Of a stretch of 64,000 nucleotides of DNA, positions 36,360-45,141 are shown piece after piece (the stretch's first letter is position 1; every line of letters starts with the position of its first letter). Source of the stretch: Saccharopolyspora gregorii (GTDB taxonomy: Bacteria; Actinomycetota; Actinomycetes; Mycobacteriales; Pseudonocardiaceae); assembly GCF_024734405.1 (NCBI RefSeq), contig NZ_CP059556.1:2666001-2730000 (forward strand), given 5' to 3'. The notes beneath the pieces were generated by a model. That model searched no databases. It was not told where the DNA came from and worked only from the letters and a program-made list of their open reading frames with translations. Both the position numbers and the translations under genes were made by a program.

Positions 36360-36773
36360 ATGACTGATCTGGACCGCATGGGCCGTGACCCGCTGCACTA
36401 TGCAGCGGCGGAGAACGACGTCACGACCGTGCAGCAGCGTCTCGCAGCAGGCGTAGGCGTGGATATCACAGAGGACCGTGAGGGCTACACGCCCTTGTTC
36501 TTTGCTGTGCAAGAGGGCGCCCTCGACGCGGCACGGTACCTCTTGGAAGCAGGCGCGAGTGTACGTTGCACCACGACCGCAGGCGCCGCCAAGACTCCGC
36601 TTCATCTCGCGGTCAGTCGTTGGCGCAAGAGCCCGGACGGAGCGATGATCCGTCTCTTGCTCGAATACGGGGCGGACAAGGCCGCCACGACGAGAAAGGG
36701 ACGCACTCCGAGGCTCATTGCGCAGGGGCAGTTCGATTTTCCCGATGACCTAGCGGAACTGCTCGACGTATGA
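36360..36773 (+). CDS. Ankyrin-repeat immunity protein
   Basis: A 137-residue protein of three to four ankyrin repeats (DPLHYAAAENDVTTVQQRL, TPLFFAVQEGALDAARYLL, TPLHLAVSRW, IRLLLEYGADKAA). It follows the toxin by 34 bp, after a strong GGAGGAGG site, and ankyrin proteins are common immunity partners of polymorphic toxins. It probably binds and blocks the GH-E nuclease in the producing cell. Its four final bases overlap the next gene. Confidence 0.85.
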   Translation: MTDLDRMGRDPLHYAAAENDVTTVQQRLAAGVGVDITEDREGYTPLFFAVQEGALDAARYLLEAGASVRCTTTAGAAKTPLHLAVSRWRKSPDGAMIRLLLEYGADKAATTRKGRTPRLIAQGQFDFPDDLAELLDV

Positions 36774-37300
36774 ACCTCGACGTACTTCGCGCTCATTACG
36801 CGCGCTTCTTCGGCGTACTGACGGCAAGCGAGATCGCTGACGAGATCGAGATCGCCCGTTGGGATCGGCCTGAGTTTGCCTCGGTGTCCACGCTCGGACT
36901 GTGCCGCAAGCGCATCACCGCGATCTACCCGCAGGAGCTGGTGTGCTCGGTGAAGCCTGAGCAGGCCGGTGCGGCGCAAGTCCTGGTGCGGGGCACCCTG
37001 GAGATGATCGCGAGCTTGGGGCGGGGCATGGTGCACCAGAGCGTGATCACCAACGAGGAGCCGCTGCTTCCTGAGACCGACATCCACGGGGTGCTCGTCG
37101 CTGCCCATCCCTACCTGGACGATGCGTTCAACGTCGTCTTCGGCCCGGGCCGCACCGTCCTCGTGGACATCATGACGCTCATCCCCATTACCGCGGCGGA
37201 AGCTGCACTGGCACGCGGTGGCAATGTCGAACGCTTGCTCGACGCGTTCGAAGCGGCGGACCCCGAGCTGACCGACATCACCCGCCGATCGGTGGTCTGA
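36770..37300 (+). CDS. SUFU-family immunity-like protein
   Basis: A 176-residue protein with the suppressor-of-fused fold pattern (SVSTLGLCRKRITAIYPQELVCSV early; DIHGVLVAAHPYLDD; VVFGPGRTVLVDIMTLIPIT late). SUFU-domain proteins are frequent immunity proteins beside nuclease toxins. It is translationally coupled to the ankyrin gene by ATGA, so the toxin has two candidate antidotes of different families, or the second guards against a related toxin. Confidence 0.82.
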   Translation: MNLDVLRAHYARFFGVLTASEIADEIEIARWDRPEFASVSTLGLCRKRITAIYPQELVCSVKPEQAGAAQVLVRGTLEMIASLGRGMVHQSVITNEEPLLPETDIHGVLVAAHPYLDDAFNVVFGPGRTVLVDIMTLIPITAAEAALARGGNVERLLDAFEAADPELTDITRRSVV

Positions 37301-37405
37301 GCCCCCACGACCGGCATCACTCCTTCGAGTGTTCCCGACAGGGGCTTTCGGCTCTGGCGTGCTACGACGGATCGGGGAGACCTCGTAGCTCAAGTGGGGG
37401 TGCCG

Positions 37406-39625
37406 ATGCGGGACGAAGAAGTCGGCGCGCTCGTGCAGCGATGGCGCAAGGAGCGACGCCTGGGTGTACGTGAGCTGGCGAAGACGATTCAGGTTCACCA
37501 CACCTTGCTCTCGCGATTGGAATCCGGGCAGCGTCGTTTGAGCGTGGAGCTGGCCGAGCGCTTGGACCGTGAGCTCACTACGGCCGGCGATCTCGCTGCG
37601 GCGGTCGCCGAAGTTCGCACAGGTCAGGCCCACGGCACATCCAACGGCAACGGAAGAGCGGTCGTTCCGGCCCAGCTTCCGCCGGTCGAAGACCTCGTCG
37701 ACCGCGTGCGGCTCGTGGAAACGATCACCGGTGAGGGAAGCCGCCCCGCGCCCGTGAACTCCTCCTCCCCGCGCACAGTGGTCCTGACCGGCCCAGGGGG
37801 AGTGGGCAAGACCGCCATCGCCATCGCCGCCGCAGCGCGGATGCGCCATGAATTCGACGGCGTCCTCTGGGCGGATCTGCGCGGGTGGGACTTGAACACC
37901 GGCCCCCGTGCTCCGGCAGTGGTGCTGCGGTCGTGGTGCGCTGCTACCACCGGGACTCCGGTGACCGCGCTTCCCGCCGACCTCGACGACCTGGTCGCGC
38001 TGTGGCGCAGTGTGCTGCAGGAGAAGCGCTACATCATCGGCGTGGACAACGCCCGATCAGAGCAAATCGGTGCCTTGATCCCGGCTTCGCCCGGTAGCGT
38101 GGTGCTGATAACCAGTCGTGATCGAGTCCCTGACGTCCCGGGCCGGGTCGTGTGGCTGTCCGTACCGCCGCTGGAGCCCGACGATGCCACCGCACTCATC
38201 GCAGCCCGAGCTAGGAAACCGGCACGCGAAGTAGCCGGCCTCGCCTGCCGCGGCGGCGGCCTTCCACTGGCACTGCGGTCGCTCGGGGACTACATCGCCG
38301 CGCACGACGCCGACGAGGAGATGATCGCCGAGATGTCCGCCGACACCGCTCCGCCCGATGCCGTCCGGCGCAACGCCCGGCTCTCGTACGAACACCTCAC
38401 CGAGGAGCAAGCCCGGGCTTGGCGGCTGTGCGCGATCCTGCCCGAGATCACACCCGAGTCCGCTGCTGCCGCGACCGACACCGACCTCCGGCAAGTGCGC
38501 GAACTCCTCAACGGCGTTGCCGATGTGTCCTTGCTGAGCAAGCACGGCCGCAACTGGACCTACCACGAGCTGCACCGGGCCATTGCACTCGAAGAATCCC
38601 GCCGCGTCGACCCGCGCGCGGTCCGCGACGGCGCCACGGAACGCAGCCTGCTCTACATGCTGCACGGCTGGGCCAACGCCGCCGTCACGCTCGCACCCGA
38701 CCGTGCCATCGGTCCGCCCCTGGACACCCCGCCACCGTCGGTAGCGCCTCCCACCTTCGACTCCTACGAAGCCGCCCTCGACTGGTCCGAGACGCGATGG
38801 GAATACCTGCCCGCCGCGGTGCGCGCAGCCATCGACAAGGGTTGGAACCGGCTCGCGTGGCAACTCGCTGCTTGCTCGTTCAACTACGTCATCCTGGTCA
38901 AGGCCTACGAGCAAGCGATGAACCTCACCCAGACCGTTCTCGAAGTCACCGAGCGCTCGGACGTGATGGAAGGGCAAGCCTGGATGTTGCACATCCAGGG
39001 GTGCATCGAGACCGAACGCGGCGATCTCGACGGCGCGGTACGAGTCCTGACTCGCGCGTTGGAGATCCGCCGTCGTCGTGGCGATCTCCGCGACATCGGC
39101 TGGACGGCCCAGGCGTTCGTCCGCGCGCGCCTGTTCCGCGGGGACCCGCCGAACGAAGTCCTGGTGACCGCCACCGAAGCCGTCGACTCGCTCGATGCCC
39201 TCGGGGCGACTTCCGGAGCAGCGAGCGCTCGCTCAGTGCGGGGCAACCTCTACCTGGTCACCGGTGACCTGCCCGCCGCTGCTGCCGACCTGACCCGCGC
39301 AGTCGAGCAACTTCCCATCGGCGGCGATCCCTTGCTGCACTGCTACGCGTACACCCGCCTGGCGGAGACCCAGCTGAAGCAGCACGAACTCGACGAGGCC
39401 GAACAGCTCGCCCGACACGCCGTCGAATACGCAGAAGAGCACAGCGCACGTTTCAGTGAAGTCGATGCCCTCGACATCCTCGGGCGTGTCCTGAACGAAC
39501 GTCACGACGCCGAGGGGGCGGCCAGTGCGTGGACTCGTGCTCTTCAGATCGCCGACAACATCGGTGCTGTCGAAGCCGACCAAATCCAAGAACGCCTTGA
39601 ATGCCTCAATGATCACCAAAGGTAG
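37406..39625 (+). CDS. XRE-HTH STAND ATPase with TPR repeats
   Basis: A 739-residue signal-transduction protein. Residues 6-60 are an XRE helix-turn-helix (LGVRELAKTIQVHHTLLSRLESGQ). Residues 95-360 are an NB-ARC/AfsR-type NTPase with Walker A GPGGVGKTA near residue 131 and Walker B region RYIIGVDNA. Residues 450-739 are TPR-like helical pairs. It is like AfsR without the BTAD domain. STAND proteins act as ATP-switched regulators or defence sensors; no effector other than DNA binding is present, so a regulator is more likely. ATG at 37406 is preferred to an upstream GTG. Its end overlaps the convergent LysR gene by 20 bp. Confidence 0.85.
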   Translation: MRDEEVGALVQRWRKERRLGVRELAKTIQVHHTLLSRLESGQRRLSVELAERLDRELTTAGDLAAAVAEVRTGQAHGTSNGNGRAVVPAQLPPVEDLVDRVRLVETITGEGSRPAPVNSSSPRTVVLTGPGGVGKTAIAIAAAARMRHEFDGVLWADLRGWDLNTGPRAPAVVLRSWCAATTGTPVTALPADLDDLVALWRSVLQEKRYIIGVDNARSEQIGALIPASPGSVVLITSRDRVPDVPGRVVWLSVPPLEPDDATALIAARARKPAREVAGLACRGGGLPLALRSLGDYIAAHDADEEMIAEMSADTAPPDAVRRNARLSYEHLTEEQARAWRLCAILPEITPESAAAATDTDLRQVRELLNGVADVSLLSKHGRNWTYHELHRAIALEESRRVDPRAVRDGATERSLLYMLHGWANAAVTLAPDRAIGPPLDTPPPSVAPPTFDSYEAALDWSETRWEYLPAAVRAAIDKGWNRLAWQLAACSFNYVILVKAYEQAMNLTQTVLEVTERSDVMEGQAWMLHIQGCIETERGDLDGAVRVLTRALEIRRRRGDLRDIGWTAQAFVRARLFRGDPPNEVLVTATEAVDSLDALGATSGAASARSVRGNLYLVTGDLPAAAADLTRAVEQLPIGGDPLLHCYAYTRLAETQLKQHELDEAEQLARHAVEYAEEHSARFSEVDALDILGRVLNERHDAEGAASAWTRALQIADNIGAVEADQIQERLECLNDHQR

Positions 39626-40703
39626 TGCCTTTGTTGGTGCCGGGCCTCGCTTCTTTGAAAGCGTTCCAAAGTAAATTGAGCGGATGGCGCGAGCTGTATT
39701 TTTCACGCTCTTGCCTTCGGCTGAATATTCCGGTCATGATCTGCATGGGTGGGGTGTATCCGGCGCCGAGGGGGAGGGCGCGGAGGTGGTGTCCTCCCTG
39801 AAGTCGTCCCTCGGTAGCTGCTCGAGCCACGTTTTCGGTGGTGAGCAGGCAGCCGCGCTGGAGTTCGTTGTCGAGTAGGGCGAGGCCGTAGCCGAGCGCG
39901 TCGATGTCGGCGATGACGTTGAGGGTGCTGCGGTAGTCAGGGCCGTACCAGGCGCGGAGGAAGTCGGCGAGCAGGCCGGCGGTGGGTGCTAGCAGGGGGA
40001 GTGCGGCGAGTTTGTCGTGCTGGACGGGCGCGTCGGGGAGTTCGTGGGTGGTGAGGTTGGTCAGGAGCGCGACGCCTTCTCGGTGCCATTCGATGACGTC
40101 GTAGTCGAAGTCGGGCCTGGTCCCGGTCTCGACGGCGAGGCTGCCGCAGATGAGGTCGACGTGGTGGGAGTCGAGGGTGGCGGCGAAGTCGCGGGTGCGG
40201 ATGTGGCTGATTTTGAGTTCGATGTCGCGGCGGTGGAATTCATCGCGGACGCGGGGCCAGATGTGTCCGACGAACGCGACGGTGAACTCGGTGGTGCCGA
40301 CGGTGATGGTGTGCCCGAGTCGGCGGCGTGCGGCCTGGATGCCGTGTTGCCACGTGTCGAGGGTGTCGAGTGCGAGGCGGACGTAGTGCTCGCCAGTGGG
40401 GGTGACGAGGAAGTTCTGCCCCCGGCCTTGCTTGATCAGGAGCGGTTCCCCGCAGAGGCGTTGTGCTGAGCGGTTGAGGTTGTCCAGCTGTTTTTGAACG
40501 CTGGACTGCTCTCTGCCGAGGCGCCGAGCTGCTTGGAGCGCGTTGCCTTCGAGATGGACGACGGCGAGGGTGCGCAGCTGATCAAGGGTCAAGTCGAGCA
40601 GTTCCGGGTGCTGTTGAAGGGCGTCGGCGACTACGTCACCCGGAGCGCGGTCGTCGTGCTGGCTGGTGCTGTTGGTGTTCGGTGGGACAGTTGAACTGGA
40701 CAT
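39606..40703 (-). CDS. LysR-family transcriptional regulator
   Basis: A 365-residue regulator. The LysR helix-turn-helix is at residues 40-100 (LDQLRTLAVVHLEGNALQAA, SSVQKQLDNLNRSAQ), followed by the periplasmic-binding-like effector domain (ITVGTTEFTVAFVGHIWPRV, HVDLICGSLAV). It diverges from the radical SAM gene with a 115-bp shared promoter region, the classic LysR arrangement, so it probably controls the radical SAM-kinase operon. An ATG upstream (40778) is possible, but the chosen one fits the family better. Confidence 0.85.
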   Translation of the reverse strand: MSSSTVPPNTNSTSQHDDRAPGDVVADALQQHPELLDLTLDQLRTLAVVHLEGNALQAARRLGREQSSVQKQLDNLNRSAQRLCGEPLLIKQGRGQNFLVTPTGEHYVRLALDTLDTWQHGIQAARRRLGHTITVGTTEFTVAFVGHIWPRVRDEFHRRDIELKISHIRTRDFAATLDSHHVDLICGSLAVETGTRPDFDYDVIEWHREGVALLTNLTTHELPDAPVQHDKLAALPLLAPTAGLLADFLRAWYGPDYRSTLNVIADIDALGYGLALLDNELQRGCLLTTENVARAATEGRLQGGHHLRALPLGAGYTPPMQIMTGIFSRRQEREKYSSRHPLNLLWNAFKEARPGTNKGTTFGDH

Positions 40704-40818
40704 GATCGCAGTACCTGCCGAACTTTCTAATCGAACCGAGTTGATCTTCTGTACGTCGGGTGCTTTTTCTGGGAACAATTCTTGTCGTCGCTATCGGGCG
40801 TTGGCTGGGAGGGTTTCG

Positions 40819-41931
40819 ATGAGTACGCGAAGCATTGCGAGCGAAGATCGGGCTGTGTCGTGCTACTTCCGGACCTCGATGCAGCCGGGCTCGCGGAAAG
40901 CGCTCGTGCAGATCGATGAGCGCTGCAATCTGCACTGCGCGCATTGCTTCGTGTCCGCGACGAAGGAGGGCGCGTTCATGTCGTTGGCGTCGATCATCGA
41001 TGTGGTGATCCCGCGGCTGCAGGAGTGCCAGGTGCAGCGGGTGACCCTGACCGGCGGGGAGCCCACGATGCACCCGGACTTCCTGGCGGTGGTGTGCGCG
41101 TTCCGCGCGGCGGGGATGGCGGTCGGCGTGTGCACGAACGCTACGACCCTCAGCGAGGACGACATCGCGGAACTGGTCGCGATCGGCGGGGTGCACTGCA
41201 ACGTCTCCTTGGATGGCTTCAGCGAGCACTCGCACGGCAAGTTCCGCGGCAACCGCGCGTCGTTTCACACCACGATCGCGACCGTGACGAGCCTGGCTGA
41301 AGCGGGGTTGTTGCAGGGATTGCTCTGCACGCCGAACTCGCTGGCCCAGGACGAGGAGTACGCGCAGCTGTGCGCGTTCGCCCGCGAGCACGGCGCCCGG
41401 TACGTGCTGTTGAACCCGCTCTCGCGGATGGGTCGCGGCGCGAAGTCCTCGGGCCGGCTGGCCAGCCCGGACGAGCACATGCGCCGCATCTTCGCCGACA
41501 CCGTGCGGTTCGAGGACGATGAGCTCGACATCGCCCACATCCGGTTCCCGAACACCGAGCGCCGCCCGTTGTCGGGGTGCGAGGCAGGCACCATCCTCTA
41601 CGTGTTCACTCCGGGCGAGGTCACGGTGTGCCCGTACCTGGTGTTCGCCGCGCGGAACTCGTTCGCTCAGCATGAGCCGGAGGAGTTCATCGTCGGCAAC
41701 ATCTTCACCGACGCCGATCTCGCGGCCCGGCTGGAGGAATACCGGTTCCACGACCGGTACCAGGTCGGCGCGAACCCGACCTGCGGGGCGTGTGCGATGG
41801 CCGACGACTGCGGGAAGGGCTGCCCGGCAGCGGTGATCGCAGCCGGAGGCCGCATCGGTGACGTGGACGCGGAGCAGTGCCCGCAAGTGGAGGCGGAGGG
41901 CCGGGTGCTGCTGCCGTTGAGGCCCGCATGA
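40819..41931 (+). CDS. Radical SAM/SPASM protein
   Basis: A 370-residue radical SAM enzyme. The cluster motif CNLHCAHC (Cys36, 40, 43) lies right after QIDER, and the SAM-binding TGGEPTMHPD motif follows near residue 78. The C-terminal part has a cysteine set (GCEAGT, TVCPYL, CGACAMADDCGKGCP, QCPQVE) fitting a SPASM/twitch domain with auxiliary Fe-S clusters. SPASM enzymes mostly modify peptides; no precursor peptide gene is visible here. The start follows GGGAGGG, and the stop overlaps the kinase gene (ATGA). It is not a viperin: the SPASM region argues against that. Confidence 0.9.
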   Translation: MSTRSIASEDRAVSCYFRTSMQPGSRKALVQIDERCNLHCAHCFVSATKEGAFMSLASIIDVVIPRLQECQVQRVTLTGGEPTMHPDFLAVVCAFRAAGMAVGVCTNATTLSEDDIAELVAIGGVHCNVSLDGFSEHSHGKFRGNRASFHTTIATVTSLAEAGLLQGLLCTPNSLAQDEEYAQLCAFAREHGARYVLLNPLSRMGRGAKSSGRLASPDEHMRRIFADTVRFEDDELDIAHIRFPNTERRPLSGCEAGTILYVFTPGEVTVCPYLVFAARNSFAQHEPEEFIVGNIFTDADLAARLEEYRFHDRYQVGANPTCGACAMADDCGKGCPAAVIAAGGRIGDVDAEQCPQVEAEGRVLLPLRPA

Positions 41932-42599
41932 GCGGCGGCGACGTGACCCCTTCCCGGTGCTCGGTGACCGGCTGGCCGGGAGTGCTGGTGACCCTCGACG
42001 GCCCCGGCGGGGTCGGTAAGACCACGGTGGCCGAACTGGTCGCTCGTGAACTGAAAGCCCGCGACGTTGCGGTGCATCGCACGACCGAGCCGTCCCGTAC
42101 CCCGTTGGGCGAGCTGATCCGCCACGGCACCGACGACTTCCGCGGCATGGCCCTGGCGTGCCTGGTGGCCGCCGACCGGCACCACCACCTGGAACACGAA
42201 ATCCTGCCTGCCCTGTGGTCGGGCAGGGTCGTGCTCTGCGATCGGTACGTGGCCTCGTCGCTGGTGCTGCAAGGCATGGACGGAGTCCGCGCCGACACGA
42301 TCTGGCACCTCCACGACGGAATCCCCGCTCCCGACCTTGCCGTCCTCCTGCATGCCGACGCGGCGGTGTTGAGCACGCGCCTGGACCGTCGTGGTCGGCA
42401 CAGCCGCTTCGAGCGCCAAGCCGACTCCAGCCGTATCGAAGCCGCCCGCTACGCCGAGGCGGCCACGGAGCTGGGGGAGCGTGGCTGGCCGCTGCTGGAG
42501 GTGGCGTGCGCGGAGAATGCCCCGGAGGCGGTGGCGTCGACCGTGGCGTCGCATGTGCTGCCCATCTATGAGGAACGGAGCGGGAAGTGCCCGGCTTGA
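41928..42599 (+). CDS. Thymidylate kinase-like nucleotide kinase
   Basis: A 223-residue P-loop kinase of the dTMP kinase family. Walker A GPGGVGKTT begins near residue 25. The DR-type motif CDRYVASSLVLQGMDG, equivalent to the DRY..S of dTMP kinase, is near residue 103, and a lid-like RRGRHSRFERQ segment is near residue 150. The housekeeping tmk is normally elsewhere, so this copy probably serves the cluster; the substrate may be a modified nucleotide. Coupled to the radical SAM gene by a 4-bp overlap. Confidence 0.88.
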   Translation: MSGGDVTPSRCSVTGWPGVLVTLDGPGGVGKTTVAELVARELKARDVAVHRTTEPSRTPLGELIRHGTDDFRGMALACLVAADRHHHLEHEILPALWSGRVVLCDRYVASSLVLQGMDGVRADTIWHLHDGIPAPDLAVLLHADAAVLSTRLDRRGRHSRFERQADSSRIEAARYAEAATELGERGWPLLEVACAENAPEAVASTVASHVLPIYEERSGKCPA

Positions 42600-43411
42600 G
42601 CGTGTTGACCTGGAACATCAACAGTCCCTCCGAACACCGAGCCCAACGCCAACTCGACTGGCTGGCGACCCGCGGCGAAGACGTGTTCGTGCTGACCGAG
42701 ACCAAAGCCAGCGACGGCTGCGCGCTGCTGGCCGAAGGGTTCCAGCAGGCGGGCTACTCGGTGGTGTTCCCGACTCCAGCGCCCCGCGAGCACGGTGTGA
42801 TGATCGCCAGCAAGGTCGTCCTCGACGCCGACGACTGGAGCACCGAGCTCGACTACCTGCCTTCCCGCGCGGCCACCGCCACCGCGCACACCGACCACGG
42901 CCCCGTGCGCCTGATCGGCGTGTACGCGCCGTCGCGCGATGCGAGCCCGGACAAGGTCGAACGCAAACAACGCTGGCTGCGCGAATTCAGCGACCTGATG
43001 GCCGGCTCGGCGAAGAACCGCTCGGAGACCCGGCTGCTGCTCGGCGACCTCAACGTGATCGAACCCGACCACACCCCGCGGTATCCCCAGTTCCTCGCGT
43101 TCGAGTACGACTTCTACCGCTCGCTGATCGACACCCACGACCTCCGCGACGCCTACCGGCACACCGCTCCCAGCGAGGTCGAGCACAGCTGGGTCGGGCG
43201 CACCGGAGACGGCTACCGCTACGACCATGTCTTCTGCTCTCCTGCTCTGACGTCTCGCGTGTCCGCGTGCCACTACGTCCACGAAGTCCGGCTCGGCGAC
43301 CCCCGGTTGAGTGATCACTCCGCCCTGGCCGTGTACCTGGACCTCGTCCCCCTGCGGCCGTTGGTAACCTCCGACCCCAGCACTGCGGCCAGCCCGCCCA
43401 CGCTGTTCTGA
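42587..43411 (+). CDS. Endonuclease/exonuclease/phosphatase family protein
   Basis: A 274-residue EEP-fold hydrolase with the family's landmarks: LTWNINSPSEHR (Asn), TETKAS (metal-binding Glu near residue 40), LIGVYAPSRD, LLLGDLNVIEPDH (the GDxN motif) and the terminal RYDHVFCSP and LSDHSAL (catalytic His). EEP enzymes cut phosphodiester or phosphate ester bonds in nucleic acids or small nucleotides. It starts at GTG, 13 bases inside the kinase gene. All catalytic motifs appear intact. Confidence 0.88.
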   Translation: MPGLSVLTWNINSPSEHRAQRQLDWLATRGEDVFVLTETKASDGCALLAEGFQQAGYSVVFPTPAPREHGVMIASKVVLDADDWSTELDYLPSRAATATAHTDHGPVRLIGVYAPSRDASPDKVERKQRWLREFSDLMAGSAKNRSETRLLLGDLNVIEPDHTPRYPQFLAFEYDFYRSLIDTHDLRDAYRHTAPSEVEHSWVGRTGDGYRYDHVFCSPALTSRVSACHYVHEVRLGDPRLSDHSALAVYLDLVPLRPLVTSDPSTAASPPTLF

Positions 43412-43477
43412 CCACGGCACACCACGCCGTTCGGGCTGGCGCTTCTCATTGGTGACCACGGGGGAATGCCAGCCCGC

Positions 43478-43972
43478 ATGAGTACGACCACCCACGCCAG
43501 CACACCTCGCCTCGGCGCCCGCGTCCTCCTGCTCGATCCCGACGACCGCGTGCTGCTCATCCACGCCCGCGACCCCGACGCCCCCGATCACCAGTGGTGG
43601 GAACTTCCCGGTGGAGGGATCGATCCGGGCGAGACCGCCCGCGACACCGCGCGCCGGGAGATCACCGAGGAAACCGGGCTGGTCCTCGACGAAGTCGGGC
43701 CGCTGGTGTGGACGCGGGAATCTCGTTTCACCTACCGCGGACGACGGCACCACCGCCGGGACGAGGTCTTTCTCGCTCGGCTCACCGACACCCATCCCAC
43801 TCGGGCACCGAAGTACTCGGCTAACGAGACCGCAGGGCTCCTCGGTCAGCACTGGTGGACCGGTGCCGAGCTCGCTTCGACGTCCAGCAAACTGCTCCCT
43901 CCGGAACTGCCACGCCTTGTGGAATCCTTGCTCGACAACACCCTCACCATCCCAGTGCACCTGGATGGCTGA
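43478..43972 (+). CDS. NUDIX hydrolase
   Basis: A 164-residue NUDIX enzyme. The Nudix box is complete: GGGIDPGETARDTARREITEE then TGL (residues about 43-66), in an ELPGG context. It would hydrolyse a nucleoside diphosphate linked to another group. Start at 43478, with GGGGGA about 11 bases upstream. Third cluster gene downstream of the radical SAM gene and nearest the convergent block. Confidence 0.9.
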   Translation: MSTTTHASTPRLGARVLLLDPDDRVLLIHARDPDAPDHQWWELPGGGIDPGETARDTARREITEETGLVLDEVGPLVWTRESRFTYRGRRHHRRDEVFLARLTDTHPTRAPKYSANETAGLLGQHWWTGAELASTSSKLLPPELPRLVESLLDNTLTIPVHLDG

Positions 43973-44016
43973 GTCGATCTGACGAGAGGCGCGCGGCTTC
44001 CCCTGGTACAGGTCGT

Positions 44017-45141
44017 TCACCGGGCGAGGCGGGGCTGGAACTGCCAGCCGTGGGCTTGCTTGCGGGTGATGCGGACGAGCCGGTTGGCTTCGGCGGGGTG
44101 GAGCAGGTGCAGGGCGTCGTTGTTCGTGGCCCAGCGGTATTCGGTGACCTCGTTCGGGTCGGGGTCGGGCACGGTGGTGCCGTGGAGGTGGGCTTCGAAA
44201 AGGAAGTGGACTTTGTTCTCGCCGGCCGTGGACTCGGCTTCGGACCATCCGGCCCACAGCAGTGCTCCGGGTGTGATGGTGAGGCGGAGTTCCTCGTGGA
44301 CCTCGCGGGCTGCGGCGTGGGGTGGTGAGTCGGGGCCGTGGGGTTCGCAGCGTCCGCCGGGGAACGAGAAGTGCCGGTCGTCGGGTCCGCGGACGAGGAG
44401 GAGTTGGCCGTGGGTGTTGCGGACGAGGGCGGCGGCGCGGACCGGGAGGGTAGGGCGCGGTGTGCTGGTGGGGATCCACTGCTGGAGTTCGTGGATGGCT
44501 GTGGCGAGGTCGGGGGCGGTGCGGTAGCGGTCGGGGGCGGCGACGCGAGGGATGTCGGCGTGGTGGGGGTGGAGCAGGAGGGCGCGGCATCCTGCGAGCA
44601 GGGGTGCGTGGACGTCGTCGTGGAGCTTGTCGCCGACGTGGACGATCTCGGAGAGCTGCACGTCGTGCTGGCGGGAGATGTGTTCGAACAGGTCCGGGCC
44701 GGTGCCTTTGGCCATGCCGACCTTGTACGAGAAGTAGCTGTCGTCAAGCAGGAGACCGAGTTCGGCGCGGACGAGGTCGGCGTGGGCGGCATCGGCGGCG
44801 GCGAGGTTCGAGCACACGACGACCTGCACGTCGGGGAAGGCGTCGCGGAGTCCGGTCAGGAGCGCTCGTGCGGTGGGCTGGATCAGCAGGGGCCGTGGTG
44901 TTCCCAGGATGTCGCGCACGGTTCGGCTGGGCAGGGCGAGTTCGGCGGCGAGCCGGGAGATCAGCTCTGGGGTGGTGTGGGCGCGGGTGTGCAGGTGGGT
45001 GCGCACGATGTCGGCGACGGTGGCGGCGTCGCGGGGTGAAGCGGCGGCGAGGGCGGCGCCGAGGCTGGGGCCTGCGACGGTGCCGAGCACGCCGCCGACG
45101 TCGAGGGTGATGAGCCGGATTCCGCGGTGCCGGGCGGTCAT
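44017..45141 (-). CDS. HAD phosphatase-NUDIX hydrolase fusion
   Basis: A 374-residue two-domain protein. Residues 8-215 are a HAD hydrolase with motif I LDVGGVLG (Asp nucleophile), motif II VVCSNLAA and motif IV VHVGDKLHDDV. Residues 235-374 are NUDIX, with a box read as GGRCEPHG...REVHEEL; the metal-binding REVHEE is intact but the loop before it is longer than the standard spacing. One chain could remove a pyrophosphate and then a phosphate from the same substrate. The ATG overlaps the stop of the next gene (ATGA). Confidence 0.88.
   Translation of the reverse strand: MTARHRGIRLITLDVGGVLGTVAGPSLGAALAAASPRDAATVADIVRTHLHTRAHTTPELISRLAAELALPSRTVRDILGTPRPLLIQPTARALLTGLRDAFPDVQVVVCSNLAAADAAHADLVRAELGLLLDDSYFSYKVGMAKGTGPDLFEHISRQHDVQLSEIVHVGDKLHDDVHAPLLAGCRALLLHPHHADIPRVAAPDRYRTAPDLATAIHELQQWIPTSTPRPTLPVRAAALVRNTHGQLLLVRGPDDRHFSFPGGRCEPHGPDSPPHAAAREVHEELRLTITPGALLWAGWSEAESTAGENKVHFLFEAHLHGTTVPDPDPNEVTEYRWATNNDALHLLHPAEANRLVRITRKQAHGWQFQPRLAR

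Noticed and set aside
40819-41931. Prokaryotic viperin with its nucleotide kinase
   Set aside because: The radical SAM gene next to a dTMP kinase-like gene invites this, but the C-terminal SPASM-type cysteine set and the overall sequence do not fit viperins.
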